From assembly GCA_017618275.1 (NCBI GenBank), contig JAFZUS010000210.1:1-64000 (forward strand): a DNA stretch of 64,000 nucleotides, in the 5' to 3' direction. This document shows positions 50,637 through 60,370 of this stretch, in pieces (within the stretch, counting starts at the first letter, position 1; every line of letters begins with the position of its first letter). The stretch comes from Prevotella sp. (GTDB taxonomy: Bacteria > Bacteroidota > Bacteroidia > Bacteroidales > Bacteroidaceae). Below the pieces are notes generated by a model that was given only the letters and a program-made list of their open reading frames with translations, was not told where the DNA came from and made no database searches. A program made the position numbers and the translations under genes.

Positions 50637-52650
50637 CAGACTTTAAATATTTAATAGCCAGCATCGTCAGGTCATCACTCTGCACAGCCTCACCTACAAA
50701 GTCACGGACAGCCTCTGTCATCCTTTCAATAATCTCTGCGGGCCTGTTCTTGTCTTCTGACAACAATTCCTCAGCGAGACTCATGACACGCTCGGTGCCA
50801 AACTGAACGTGTTTGATATCCTCGGCCTCGTTTAATCCGTCAGTATAGAGGAAGATAGTGGTCTGCGGTTCAAGTGTCAACTCCTGGAGAGAGTACTTGC
50901 TCCCTTGTATAGCACCAAGAGGAAGATTCGGATTACAAGGTACCAAAGAAACGTTCTGTCCTATGAGCAACGGTGCATCGTGACCAGCATTACAATAGCG
51001 CATATGTCCGCTGGTAAGATCAAGAATACCTACGAAGAGTGTTACGAACATATTCGTCTCGTTGCCGTCGGCCAGTGCCTCATTGAGGGCACTGACAATC
51101 TGATCAGGTTCTGACGTATGTGTTGCGACATTACGGAATAGCGAGCGTGTTACTGCCATTACCAACGACGCAGGCACCCCCTTTCCAGATACGTCGCCGA
51201 TACAGAAGAAGAGGCTGTTGTCTATGATAAAGAAATCGAACAGATCGCCACCCACTTCCTTTGCTGGGGTTAGTGAGCCGTATATATCAACATCTTTACG
51301 TTCAGGGAATGGAGGGAAGATTTTCGGCAACATCGCCATTTGGATATCATGGGCAACCTTCAACTCGTTTTCGATAGCCGCTTTCGAGGCCGTTGTTGTC
51401 TGGAGTTCACTCACATATTTTGTCAGCGAATGCTGCATATCCTCGAATGAGTCGCGTAACAGACGAATCTCATCATTGTGCTTGATATTGGGAAGCAGCG
51501 TATCAAAATTTCCTTTAGCCACCTCATTTGCTGAGGAAGATAACTGCTTCAACGGCTTGGTGGTACGTTTAATGGAAATCCGAGTGACAAGCCATACTAT
51601 GAGGACAGCAAGAAGAATGAAGAAGACAAGAATACCACCGATAACGTAGGCGATTAAGTCAAGTGCCATTTCTGGTGCGAACAAGACCATCGACCAACCA
51701 GTGTGTTTGATAGGCTTGTAGAACACATAACCATCACGGCCCTCGAAATCCTTGCAACTGTAGTTGTTGTCATTAATCAATTCAAAATTCTTACTGGCTT
51801 TCCCTTCCATAATACGTTGAACCATCACAGTAACGACAGTATCCTTGGAAGCCTTTGCAATAGAACCGATACTATCATGGATGATACGCTTTTCGTCAGG
51901 ATGCACAATGAATGTTCCCTTTTTGCTGACAAGCATGCTATATGCCATCCATTCCTTAATCTCTTTTTCTCGTCTTTTCTCGGTCATTCCTGCCCACTGC
52001 TGGGTATACAGTTTCCAGTCCGCTTCTTTCATCTTTTCTCTCAGCCAGTCGAGAGAGATGTCAGCCCCAATCACTGCTACAGGACGTCCTTGCTTGTCAC
52101 GGATAGGATGAAGGTAAGCAACCAAGGGTAGAGTGCTGTCATTTTTCTCAAAAAAAGGCTCCGACCAGTATCCTTCCTCTGCTTTCAAGGCATCTAGAAA
52201 CCAGTCCTCACGAAAATAGTCTTCACACTTGGTTCCAATATCTGATACCTCGATACTGTTACTGTCTCGTCTGACGGCATAGGGCATATAGCAACGGCCC
52301 TTGTTAGGATAAAAGTCCTCAATGAAACTGATACCGCAACTACGTATGCGAGGATTCTGGGCAATGGTGCGCTCAACTAGTGTCATCATCCGATCAGGAC
52401 GGTCAAGGCTCTCCTCTATCTCTGGTAACTGATTTCTCACTGCCACATAGACATCGGACACCACCCGGCAAATATTCTCTGTCGTTGCCTTAACCATTGC
52501 CTCATGACGAAAGATTTCTTCCTCTTGGGCAAAAGATGCTCCCAGGACAAAAAGCCAATAGGAGGTTAGCCCCATGATGATTAACAACACGAGTACTATC
52601 CTCCAGGTAAGCCTTCCTGCAAAGGTGCGCACCTTGCGTTTCTTCTTCAT
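50611..52650 (-). CDS. Membrane sensor PP2C/SpoIIE serine phosphatase (third copy)
   Basis: 679 residues with the same layout: membrane helix about 11-33, Cache-like sensor (RSCGISFIEDFYPNKGRCYM resembles the second copy's [20 protein letters not shown]), second helix about 325-350, HAMP, PP2C domain about 430-665 with all metal-binding motifs. The catalytic domain is more divergent than in copies one and two. It starts 3 bases after infB, at the place where many Bacteroidales carry a cvpA gene before sufB, as I recall. Confidence 0.92.
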   Translation of the reverse strand: MKKKRKVRTFAGRLTWRIVLVLLIIMGLTSYWLFVLGASFAQEEEIFRHEAMVKATTENICRVVSDVYVAVRNQLPEIEESLDRPDRMMTLVERTIAQNPRIRSCGISFIEDFYPNKGRCYMPYAVRRDSNSIEVSDIGTKCEDYFREDWFLDALKAEEGYWSEPFFEKNDSTLPLVAYLHPIRDKQGRPVAVIGADISLDWLREKMKEADWKLYTQQWAGMTEKRREKEIKEWMAYSMLVSKKGTFIVHPDEKRIIHDSIGSIAKASKDTVVTVMVQRIMEGKASKNFELINDNNYSCKDFEGRDGYVFYKPIKHTGWSMVLFAPEMALDLIAYVIGGILVFFILLAVLIVWLVTRISIKRTTKPLKQLSSSANEVAKGNFDTLLPNIKHNDEIRLLRDSFEDMQHSLTKYVSELQTTTASKAAIENELKVAHDIQMAMLPKIFPPFPERKDVDIYGSLTPAKEVGGDLFDFFIIDNSLFFCIGDVSGKGVPASLVMAVTRSLFRNVATHTSEPDQIVSALNEALADGNETNMFVTLFVGILDLTSGHMRYCNAGHDAPLLIGQNVSLVPCNPNLPLGAIQGSKYSLQELTLEPQTTIFLYTDGLNEAEDIKHVQFGTERVMSLAEELLSEDKNRPAEIIERMTEAVRDFVGEAVQSDDLTMLAIKYLKSDGNQGKEA

Positions 52651-52653
52651 TCC

Positions 52654-55506
52654 TTACAGTTTCTGTTCTACCTCGATCTCTGTGAAAGTCTCGATGATAT
52701 CACCTACCTGTATATCGTTGAAGTTGACCAATGAGATACCGCATTCTAAGCCAGTTGCCACTTCCTTGGCATCGTCCTTGTAGCGCTTCAGGGCATCAAT
52801 CGGAGCGGTGTGAATCACGATACCATCGCGGATTACACGAGCCTTATCCTTGTTATGTACTTTACCATCGGTAACGAGACCACCGGCAACGGTACCCACC
52901 TTAGAAATCTTGAACACCTGCTTCACCTCGATCTCACCAGAGATTACCTCCTTCTTCACCTTGTCAAGCATACCCTGCATGGTCTGCTTCACATCATCGA
53001 TGGCATCATAGATGATAGAATATGTGTTGATCTCGACACCTTCGCGCTCAGCAGCACGACGGGCATCAGCAGAAGGACGTACCTGGAAACCAATGATGAT
53101 AGCCTGGGAAGCCGAAGCCAGCATGACATCGTTCTCTGATATCTGACCCACAGCCTTTGAGATTACATTCACCTGAACCTTCTCTGTAGAGAGTTTGATG
53201 AATGAGTCTGACAGAGCCTCGATAGAACCGTCGGTGTCACCTTTCACGATGATGTTCAGTTCATGGAACTCACCCAGAGCGATACGGTGTGACAGTTCAT
53301 CAAGACCGAGTTTGGTAGTGGTACGCAAACTCTGCTCGCGTTGCAACTGGATACGTTTGTTGGCAATTTCGCGAGCCTCTTGCTCTGTCTCCATCACGTG
53401 GAATGAGTCACCAGCGGTAGGAGCACCGTTAAGACCCAGAATAATGGCGGGCTCGGCAGGACCAGCCTCCTCAATACGCTGATTTCGTTCATTGAACATG
53501 GCTTTCACCCTGCCCCATGCTGTTCCAGCAATGACTACATCACCAATCTTCAAGGTACCATTCGATACGAGAACCGTAGAAACATAACCACGACCCTTGT
53601 CAAGCGAAGACTCGATGATAGAACCAGTAGCCTTGCGGTTGGGGTTTGCCTTCAGGTCGAGCATCTCGGCCTCAAGCAACACCTTCTCCAACAGTTCATA
53701 GACACCAATACCCTTCTTAGCCGAGATTTCCTGGCATTGGTACTTTCCGCCCCAGTCTTCAACTAAGAGGTTCATGTTTGCTAAGTCTTCACGAATCTTA
53801 TCAGGATTAGCACCTGGTTTATCAATCTTGTTGATGGCAAACACCATCGGTACATTAGCAGCCTGTGCATGGGCAATGGCCTCCTTGGTTGTAGGCATCA
53901 CAGAGTCGTCGGCAGCGACGATGATGATGGCGATATCCGTCACCTGGGCACCACGGGCACGCATAGCGGTGAAGGCCTCGTGACCAGGGGTGTCGAGGAA
54001 GGTAATGCTATGACCGTCCTTCAACGTCACGTTGTAGGCGCCGATGTGCTGTGTGATACCACCGGCCTCACCGGCAATCACGTTAGTGTTACGGATATGG
54101 TCGAGTAGCGAAGTCTTACCATGATCAACATGACCCATTACGGTGACAATCGGCGCACGCGTCACGAGATCATTCTCGTCATCCTCTTCCTCAGTAATAG
54201 CATTCTGCACTTCAGCACTCACATACTCAGTCGTGAAGCCGAACTCCTCAGCCACGATGTTGATGGTCTCAGCATCTAAGCGCTGATTGATGGACACCAT
54301 GATACCGATGCTCATGCAGGTACCGATGACCTGGTTCACACCTACGTTCATCATGGTGGCAAGTTCTGATACCGTCACAAACTCGGTCAGTTTCAGTACT
54401 TTGCTCTCTGCTGCCTCTGCTGCCATCTCTTCGTTCATGCGCTCAGCCACGGCGTCACGCTTCTCACGACGGTACTTGGCACCTTTCTTGTTCTGGTTCT
54501 TCGAGGTCAGACGGGCCAGTGTCTCCTTTACCTGACGGGCTACTGCTTCATCATCCACCTCAAGTGGCTTCACGGGACGGTTCTTCTTATTTTTCTTACC
54601 ACCCTGCTGCTGATTACCGCTGTCTTGGAAGTTCTGGTTACCGCCCTTGGACTTGTTGTTCTTCTTATTGTTCTTGCCGTTGTCCTGATTGGCAGCAGCC
54701 TCAATATCCACACGTTCCTTGCCACCACGGATACGCTCACGCTTTCTTTTCTCGCCGTTGGTGCCATTGTGCAACTGAGCCTGTTTCTCTTCACGCTCCT
54801 TACGGCGCTCTTCCTTAGACTTTTTCTTCGGACGAGTACTCTGGTTGAGCGAGTCAAGATCGATCTTACCGACAACATTGAGGTTGGGTGCGGCCTTTTG
54901 TTCCGTCTTCAGTTTGAAAACCTTGACCTCTTCCGGTTCTTCCTGTTGTTCTTCCGTAGGCGTTGCCTTTTCTGGTCGTTCCTGAGTCGACACAGGTTCT
55001 GTAACAGGTTCCGGTTTGGTTTCTTTTGTTTCAACTTTCTGTGCAGGCTTAACCTCTTCCTTCACTTCTTCAACCTTCATGTTTTCCTTCACCGGGCTCT
55101 CGGCAGCAACCGCTTTTGGTGCAGGTTTCTCCTCCTTGGCAGGTTCCACTGCAGGCTTAACTGGAGCGGATTTCTTACCATTGAGGCTATCAAGGTCTAT
55201 CTTTCCTAAGGGTGTGAACGTCTGGCGAGGCTCTTCTTTGGGCTTCACCTCTACTGTCACCGTCTCCTTGGGCTTCGGCTTTTCCTTCTTTTCCTTCTTG
55301 GGGAAGATCATATTGGCCTGAGTCTTCACGTCCTTGTCACCCTTGAACTCCTTGACGAGTGCTTCATACTGTTCATCGGAGATCTTGGTGTTGACATTGG
55401 CATCATCCTTTATCTCACCCAGACTTTTCTTATTTTTCAGGTAATCAACTGCCGTTTGAAGACCTATGTTCAGTTCTGTTAATACTTTATTTAATCTGAC
55501 TCCCAT
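52654..55506 (-). CDS. infB: Translation initiation factor IF-2
   Basis: 950 residues. A short IF2_N part opens the protein, then a long K/E/P/N-rich low-complexity extension (about 60-330), a second N-terminal domain, and the GTPase domain with G1 GHVDHGKTS (458-466), G3 DTPGHE and G4 NKID, followed by the initiator-tRNA-binding C-terminal domains. It brings fMet-tRNA to the 30S subunit. It follows nusA, in the classical rimP-nusA-infB order. The spacer before it is a CAATTTA repeat. Confidence 0.98.
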   Translation of the reverse strand: MGVRLNKVLTELNIGLQTAVDYLKNKKSLGEIKDDANVNTKISDEQYEALVKEFKGDKDVKTQANMIFPKKEKKEKPKPKETVTVEVKPKEEPRQTFTPLGKIDLDSLNGKKSAPVKPAVEPAKEEKPAPKAVAAESPVKENMKVEEVKEEVKPAQKVETKETKPEPVTEPVSTQERPEKATPTEEQQEEPEEVKVFKLKTEQKAAPNLNVVGKIDLDSLNQSTRPKKKSKEERRKEREEKQAQLHNGTNGEKRKRERIRGGKERVDIEAAANQDNGKNNKKNNKSKGGNQNFQDSGNQQQGGKKNKKNRPVKPLEVDDEAVARQVKETLARLTSKNQNKKGAKYRREKRDAVAERMNEEMAAEAAESKVLKLTEFVTVSELATMMNVGVNQVIGTCMSIGIMVSINQRLDAETINIVAEEFGFTTEYVSAEVQNAITEEEDDENDLVTRAPIVTVMGHVDHGKTSLLDHIRNTNVIAGEAGGITQHIGAYNVTLKDGHSITFLDTPGHEAFTAMRARGAQVTDIAIIIVAADDSVMPTTKEAIAHAQAANVPMVFAINKIDKPGANPDKIREDLANMNLLVEDWGGKYQCQEISAKKGIGVYELLEKVLLEAEMLDLKANPNRKATGSIIESSLDKGRGYVSTVLVSNGTLKIGDVVIAGTAWGRVKAMFNERNQRIEEAGPAEPAIILGLNGAPTAGDSFHVMETEQEAREIANKRIQLQREQSLRTTTKLGLDELSHRIALGEFHELNIIVKGDTDGSIEALSDSFIKLSTEKVQVNVISKAVGQISENDVMLASASQAIIIGFQVRPSADARRAAEREGVEINTYSIIYDAIDDVKQTMQGMLDKVKKEVISGEIEVKQVFKISKVGTVAGGLVTDGKVHNKDKARVIRDGIVIHTAPIDALKRYKDDAKEVATGLECGISLVNFNDIQVGDIIETFTEIEVEQKL

Positions 55507-55507
55507 C

Positions 55508-55546
55508 TAAATTTACAATTTGACAATTTACAATTTGACAATTTAC
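55508..55546. repeat. CAATTTA/GACAATTTA repeat in nusA-infB spacer
   Basis: Units ACAATTTG and ACAATTTA alternate four or five times in the spacer, running into the last codons of nusA. Confidence 0.75.
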
Positions 55547-56802
55547 TCAAACTCCGAACGGAGCACTTCCAGCAGATGATCTACCGTCTCCTCCTCCAGG
55601 TCGGCCTTCTCAATCAGCATCTCACGCGGTGCATTGAGCACAGCCTTGGCTGTATCCAGACCAATGGCCTTGATGGAGTCGATGACCCACTGGTCAATCT
55701 CGTCAGCGAACTCATCCAGATAGATATCCTCGTCGGCCTCGCTCTCGTTGACCACACGATAGACATCGATCGTATATTCCGTCAGCATCGAGGCTAGTTT
55801 GATGTTCATACCGCCACGACCGATGGCCAGCGATACCTCTTCGGGCTCCAGATAGACCTCAGCCTTGTGATTCTCCTGATCGATAGTGATGCTGGAAATC
55901 TTGGCGGGGCTCAGTGCACGGGTAATATACAACTGTATATTGCTCGAGTAGTTGATCACATCGATGTTCTCATTGCCAAGTTCACGCACGATGCCATGTA
56001 CACGACTACCCTTCACACCTACACAGGCGCCTACTGGGTCGATGCGCTCATCATAACTTTCCACAGCCACCTTGGCACGGTCGCCTGGCATACGAGCCAC
56101 CTTCTTGATGGTAATCAGACCATCGTTAATCTCAGGCACCTCGGCCTCCAGCAGACGCTCTAAGAACAATGAACTGGTACGTGACAAGATGATTCGTGGG
56201 TTGTTGTTCTCGTTCTGCACCTCCTTTACGATGGCACGAACGGTCTCACCCTTGTGATAGTTGTCGTTGGGAATCTGCTCACCCTTCGGCAGATGGAGTT
56301 CATTACCCTCATCGTCGATGAGCAGTACTTCGCGCTTCCAGATCTGATAGACCTCGCCACTGACAACCTGTCCCACACGATCCTTATATTTCTGATAAAG
56401 TGAGTCGTGTTCCAACTCGAGGATTTTTGAGGCCAGTGTCTGACGTAGGTTCAGGATGGCGCGACGGCCAAATTTCTGGAAGTTAACCTCTTCTGAAACT
56501 TCCTCACCGATCTCATAGTCAGGCTCAATCTCCTGAGCCTCACTCAGAGCGATTTCCTTGTTCTCATCCTCCACCTCACCGTCGGCTACCACCACACGGT
56601 TACGGTGAATCTCAAAGTCACCCTTGTCGGGATTGACAATCACGTCGAAATTCTCGTCTGATCCATAGATCTTGGCGATCACATTGCGGAAACTCTCTTC
56701 TAGGACACTCACCAGCGTGGTGCGGTCAATGTTCTTCGTCTCTTTAAATTCCTGAAAGGTCTCAATCATTGAGGGGCCTTTCGCATCTTTTTTTGTTGCC
56801 AT
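55543..56802 (-). CDS. nusA: Transcription termination/antitermination factor NusA
   Basis: 419 residues: N-terminal RNA-polymerase-binding domain (about 1-130), S1 domain (about 135-205), and KH1-KH2 (about 235-350, DPVGACVGVKGSRVHGIV and LAIGRGGMNIKLA). It lacks the C-terminal acidic repeats of E. coli NusA, as is usual in Bacteroidetes. NusA promotes pausing and intrinsic termination, which is relevant to the hairpin in this operon's leader. Confidence 0.98.
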   Translation of the reverse strand: MATKKDAKGPSMIETFQEFKETKNIDRTTLVSVLEESFRNVIAKIYGSDENFDVIVNPDKGDFEIHRNRVVVADGEVEDENKEIALSEAQEIEPDYEIGEEVSEEVNFQKFGRRAILNLRQTLASKILELEHDSLYQKYKDRVGQVVSGEVYQIWKREVLLIDDEGNELHLPKGEQIPNDNYHKGETVRAIVKEVQNENNNPRIILSRTSSLFLERLLEAEVPEINDGLITIKKVARMPGDRAKVAVESYDERIDPVGACVGVKGSRVHGIVRELGNENIDVINYSSNIQLYITRALSPAKISSITIDQENHKAEVYLEPEEVSLAIGRGGMNIKLASMLTEYTIDVYRVVNESEADEDIYLDEFADEIDQWVIDSIKAIGLDTAKAVLNAPREMLIEKADLEEETVDHLLEVLRSEFE

Positions 56803-56833
56803 TAATTATTATTTTTGTTTTACTTTTTTCTCA

Positions 56834-57301
56834 TTACTTGAAAGCCAGCACATATTTGGCATATTTCACATTGTCCATGGAATAGGTCCTGTCCACATCC
56901 GTCAGAACGGGGCGCTTCTTGCCTTCTACGGTCTGCTTCTCCTTCACAGTCAGTACGAACTCACGTCCGTTGACCTCTTTCAGGATGCCCTGCACCTTCT
57001 TGCCGTCGCTACCAAGTACTTCCAGTTCGTCACCGATATGGTTTACGTATTGTTGCTCCACCTTGAACGGCTGTCCGATACCAGCACTGCCTACTTCCAA
57101 TTCGAAGTCGCCTAATTCATCACCCAAGCGCTCCTGTAGGAAGCGGCTCAGTTCTGCACAGTCTTCAATCCATACGCCGTCGGCATGGTCAATCTCAATC
57201 ACGATGCGATCGTCTGCACCAAACATGATGTCTACTAGAAAATAGTCGTTGCCCTGCAACCACTCTTCCACTAAAGTCTTAACTGTTTCCTTATTAATCA
57301 T
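56834..57301 (-). CDS. rimP: Ribosome maturation factor RimP
   Basis: 155 residues of the RimP (YhbC) family for 30S maturation: FLVDIMFGADDRIVIEIDH, CAELSRFLQERL, YELEVGSAG-type ELEVGSAGIGQP, and the SH3-like C-terminal part. It opens the rimP-nusA-infB operon. Its leader holds a stable hairpin with U-tract (57326-57352) downstream of the promoter. Confidence 0.95.
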   Translation of the reverse strand: MINKETVKTLVEEWLQGNDYFLVDIMFGADDRIVIEIDHADGVWIEDCAELSRFLQERLGDELGDFELEVGSAGIGQPFKVEQQYVNHIGDELEVLGSDGKKVQGILKEVNGREFVLTVKEKQTVEGKKRPVLTDVDRTYSMDNVKYAKYVLAFK

Positions 57302-57325
57302 CGATAACTGTTTGTATTTATAATG

Positions 57326-57352
57326 AAAAAGAGAGGCCCTTGCGGGTCTCTC
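57326..57352 (-). terminator. rimP: GNRA-looped terminator in the rimP leader (possible attenuator)
   Basis: On the minus strand GAGAGACCC pairs with GGGCCTCTC (one G-U) around a GCAA tetraloop and is followed by TTTTT. It lies downstream of the rimP promoter (57370-57401) and 25 bases before the rimP ATG, so it can both end the S41 protease transcript and act on transcripts of rimP-nusA-infB. Confidence 0.8.
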
Positions 57353-57369
57353 ATTCCACTGAACGGGTG

Positions 57370-57401
57370 CAAAGGTACTACTTTTTCCCTATTCTACCAA
57401 A
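57370..57401 (-). promoter_or_regulatory. rimP: Promoter of rimP-nusA-infB
   Basis: TTTG (57398-57401), 20-bp spacer, TACCTTTG (57370-57377) on the minus strand. Confidence 0.8.
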
Positions 57402-57416
57402 TATTTAGCCATTTTT

Positions 57417-59174
57417 TTATGATAATGCACTAAAGATTTCCAAATTCTTTGGTTTCAGCGAGATGTTTTCAATTGGTTTTTGACCAATTTTGATCAGCGA
57501 CGAGGTTTCTTTAGGTTTCTTTGGAGCCAGTATTTTTTTGTACTCCTCAGGATTCTTCAGCAGGCGTTCGGCCTCTTTCAGTTGACGGTCATAATTTAGC
57601 CCTGCCTCGATGGCACCAGCCTGATAATAGTAGGCTGCAATAATGTCACTCTCCAAAATCTGCAGGAGCACGGCCTTGTGCTTCTCCAGGTCGAAGGCGA
57701 CATCATGGTTCAACTTCGACGCCAGATTATCAAAAGCAGCCTTCGCATCTTCGTAATATCCTTCGAACTGGGCTGTTTTCACCAACTGGTCAAATTGTTT
57801 CTTACTCACAGGGTCATAAGTAAAGCCACTCTTGATGACACGCGCCTTGAACTCTTCCCAGTCAGCATCGGTAAGATGGAATTCTGCGGGCTTGGCGATA
57901 ACAGGGTGCTTGGCGATATAATCCACCACATAGTCGAACATCACCTCAGTAGAATCCTGACCTGTGGCAGAGAGATAAAAGGCGATATTGGGAATGGTGT
58001 CGGCCTTTATCTCTATATCGGGCTTAATTCCGCCTCCGTCACGCACCTCACGGCCTATAGCCGTATGGAACAATTTCGTCAGCGAGTCGGGGATATGTTC
58101 CAGATAGCCGCCGCTACTATGCTTGTAGTTGATGGCCTGTATGCATCGTCCGCTGGGGATATAATACTTCGAGGTGGTCACTTTCAGATTGGTATTATAG
58201 GGTAGGTCAATAGGAATCTGTACCAACCCCTTCCCGTACGTGCGTGTACCTAAAATTATTGCGCGATCCAAATCTTGTAAAGCACCACTGGTGATCTCAC
58301 TGGCACTGGCTGACTCACCATTTACCAACACTACGATGGGCATTATTGTATCAACTGGCTCCAACAAGGTCTTATATGTACGAGATGCTTCTTTCAGTTT
58401 ACCTCTGTTCTCTACGACAGTAACACCTTTAGGTATCCAGAGGTTTACGATGTTCACTGCCTCTGCCTCTGAGCCGCCGCCATTGTTGCGCAGGTCGAAG
58501 ATCAACGAGGTGGCACCTTGCTTCTTCAGGTCGACAAAGGCACGGCGCACCTCCTTACTACTCTCCTGAGTGAACGAGTTGTAATTGATGTAGCCGATAT
58601 TGCCTTCGCGCATGCCATAATAAGGCATTTCCGGTAGTTTGATATTCTTGCGGGTAATCTTGAAATTCATCTCTTTGGCCGTTGAGGGACGGAATACCTT
58701 CAACAAGAAACTTGTACCAGGTTCGCCCCGAAGATGGTTGCTGACATAGTTCACGGCCTTGTCTGTCATCAGCGAGTCATCTATGCTTAAGATAATATCC
58801 CCTTTTTTCAAACCTGCCTCAGCGGCTGGCATATTGGCATAAGGTTCATCTATAACCACACGATCCAGTTTCTGGTGCTTACGGATGAGTGCTCCTATAC
58901 CTGCGTATTTACCCGTCAGCATCATCCGCAAGTCCTTGGTGTTCTCCTCTCCATAATACTCCGTATATGGGTCTAAACTGTTCAACATCGCATTGATGGC
59001 TGTACCGATAGTTTCCTTCGGATTGAGCGTGTCGACATAAAGCAGTTCAAGGTTCTTGTATATATTATTAAATATGTCAAGATGCTTGGCCACCTCGAAG
59101 TGATGGTCATTCTGAGTCTGTGCCGACAATGTGATTGGCACCACCAGAACCCATACTAAGAACCATTTCCTCAT
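57417..59174 (-). CDS. C-terminal processing protease (peptidase S41, CtpA/Prc type)
   Basis: 585 residues. Signal peptide about 1-18, N-terminal helical part, a PDZ domain (about 85-175, KYAGIGALIRKHQK, AGLKKGDIILSID), then the S41 core with nucleophile Ser290 in NGESASASEI and Lys315 in RTYGKGLVQ. It cleaves exported proteins near their C-termini in the periplasm. It overlaps the GH5 gene by ATGA and so belongs to the xylan operon, an uncommon place for this usually stand-alone housekeeping protease. Confidence 0.93.
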   Translation of the reverse strand: MRKWFLVWVLVVPITLSAQTQNDHHFEVAKHLDIFNNIYKNLELLYVDTLNPKETIGTAINAMLNSLDPYTEYYGEENTKDLRMMLTGKYAGIGALIRKHQKLDRVVIDEPYANMPAAEAGLKKGDIILSIDDSLMTDKAVNYVSNHLRGEPGTSFLLKVFRPSTAKEMNFKITRKNIKLPEMPYYGMREGNIGYINYNSFTQESSKEVRRAFVDLKKQGATSLIFDLRNNGGGSEAEAVNIVNLWIPKGVTVVENRGKLKEASRTYKTLLEPVDTIMPIVVLVNGESASASEITSGALQDLDRAIILGTRTYGKGLVQIPIDLPYNTNLKVTTSKYYIPSGRCIQAINYKHSSGGYLEHIPDSLTKLFHTAIGREVRDGGGIKPDIEIKADTIPNIAFYLSATGQDSTEVMFDYVVDYIAKHPVIAKPAEFHLTDADWEEFKARVIKSGFTYDPVSKKQFDQLVKTAQFEGYYEDAKAAFDNLASKLNHDVAFDLEKHKAVLLQILESDIIAAYYYQAGAIEAGLNYDRQLKEAERLLKNPEEYKKILAPKKPKETSSLIKIGQKPIENISLKPKNLEIFSALS

Positions 59175-60340
59175 TTGTCTGCCTCCAATTTCTTACCCGA
59201 CATCAGGAGTTCCACCAGAGGACGATCCTTGTAGGTATGGCGCTGCTGGTCCCAGAAACCGAAATCGGCATCATAGCACCACGTAGTCCAAGCAATGTTG
59301 AACTCATCGAACACCGTCAGCATATCCTTTGTCCAGTTATAAGCCAACTCGCGGTCAACGGGCTCATAAACACCCCACTCGCCACAGAACAACTGCAGAT
59401 CGTATTTCTTGGCAGCCTCGATGGCATCCTTGAACTGTTCGCGAATCTTGTTGATATCCCACACCTCCTCAGTATATTGCTTCAGTTGGTCTTTGATGTC
59501 GGCAGGGGCAGCATCATAGTCTTCCTTAGATATCAACACACCGGGATAGTTCACCTTACCCTTATATTTTCCTAATGGTGTCCACCATGCCCCGTAGTGG
59601 GTCAGAATCATCGGGTTATAGTAATGGAAACTGAGAATGATGTTTTTGTCCCCCTCGGGCACCTTCAGGTATTTCATTGTCTCGTGGCCCTGCCAACGGT
59701 TTGAGCCGATAACCAGTGTACGCTGAGGCTCCCTTTCACGGAGGGCTTTATGTACTTTTGCCACGAGAGCATTCCACTGCTCGTGTTCATCGGCCACAGG
59801 CTCGTTCATAAACTCATAGGCCACCCAGTCACAACTGCGGTCTTTCAGGAAGTCAGACAATTGATACCAAAGGTTAATCAGTCCCTGTTGGGCCTCTTCG
59901 GAAGTGAAGAGTGTATTGGCTGACTGTCCCCCCTCATTTACAGCATTGAAATAGTGTGAGCGGATGATATGCAGATCAACGATGGCACGAAGATTGTGCT
60001 TGCGAGCCCAGTCGAGGGCATCCTTCAGCAGATTCCATGCCTCAGGCAGTTTGTTCCCCTGCTCATCCCAGAACTGTACCTCGTCAATGGGGATGCGTAC
60101 GAAGTCGAAGCCCAACTCCTCCAATCGTGCGAAGTCATCCTCTTGGATGTGCAGCCGACGGGCCTCGCCACGCTGTTCCGATTGTGAAAGCCAGTGACTG
60201 ACATTTGTACCGCGTTTGATGCGGAAGTTATTCACGTGTCCTGTCTGATTATCATTTTCACTTTTGCTTTTGTTCTGACAAGACGTAGTTACAAACAATG
60301 CCGCAAAAATGATGGTCAGGGTGAAGATACTTTTTCTCAT
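59171..60340 (-). CDS. GH5 endoglucanase-type lipoprotein
   Basis: 389 residues from the ATG at 60340; the longer frame begins with TTG at 60346. Lipobox ends at Cys21 (VTTSC). TIM-barrel family 5 hydrolase: RIPIDEVQF, HYFNAV-type substrate loop, acid/base Glu180 in FMNEPV, HYYNP and nucleophile Glu321 in FCGEWGVY. It would cut beta-1,4-glucan, mannan or mixed-linkage glucan while fixed to the membrane. It stands between the DUF3237 gene (24 bases upstream to the track start, 30 to this ATG) and the S41 protease gene. Confidence 0.93.
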   Translation of the reverse strand: MRKSIFTLTIIFAALFVTTSCQNKSKSENDNQTGHVNNFRIKRGTNVSHWLSQSEQRGEARRLHIQEDDFARLEELGFDFVRIPIDEVQFWDEQGNKLPEAWNLLKDALDWARKHNLRAIVDLHIIRSHYFNAVNEGGQSANTLFTSEEAQQGLINLWYQLSDFLKDRSCDWVAYEFMNEPVADEHEQWNALVAKVHKALREREPQRTLVIGSNRWQGHETMKYLKVPEGDKNIILSFHYYNPMILTHYGAWWTPLGKYKGKVNYPGVLISKEDYDAAPADIKDQLKQYTEEVWDINKIREQFKDAIEAAKKYDLQLFCGEWGVYEPVDRELAYNWTKDMLTVFDEFNIAWTTWCYDADFGFWDQQRHTYKDRPLVELLMSGKKLEADK

Positions 60341-60370
60341 AATCAAAGGGTATCTTTAAAAAATGCTTAA

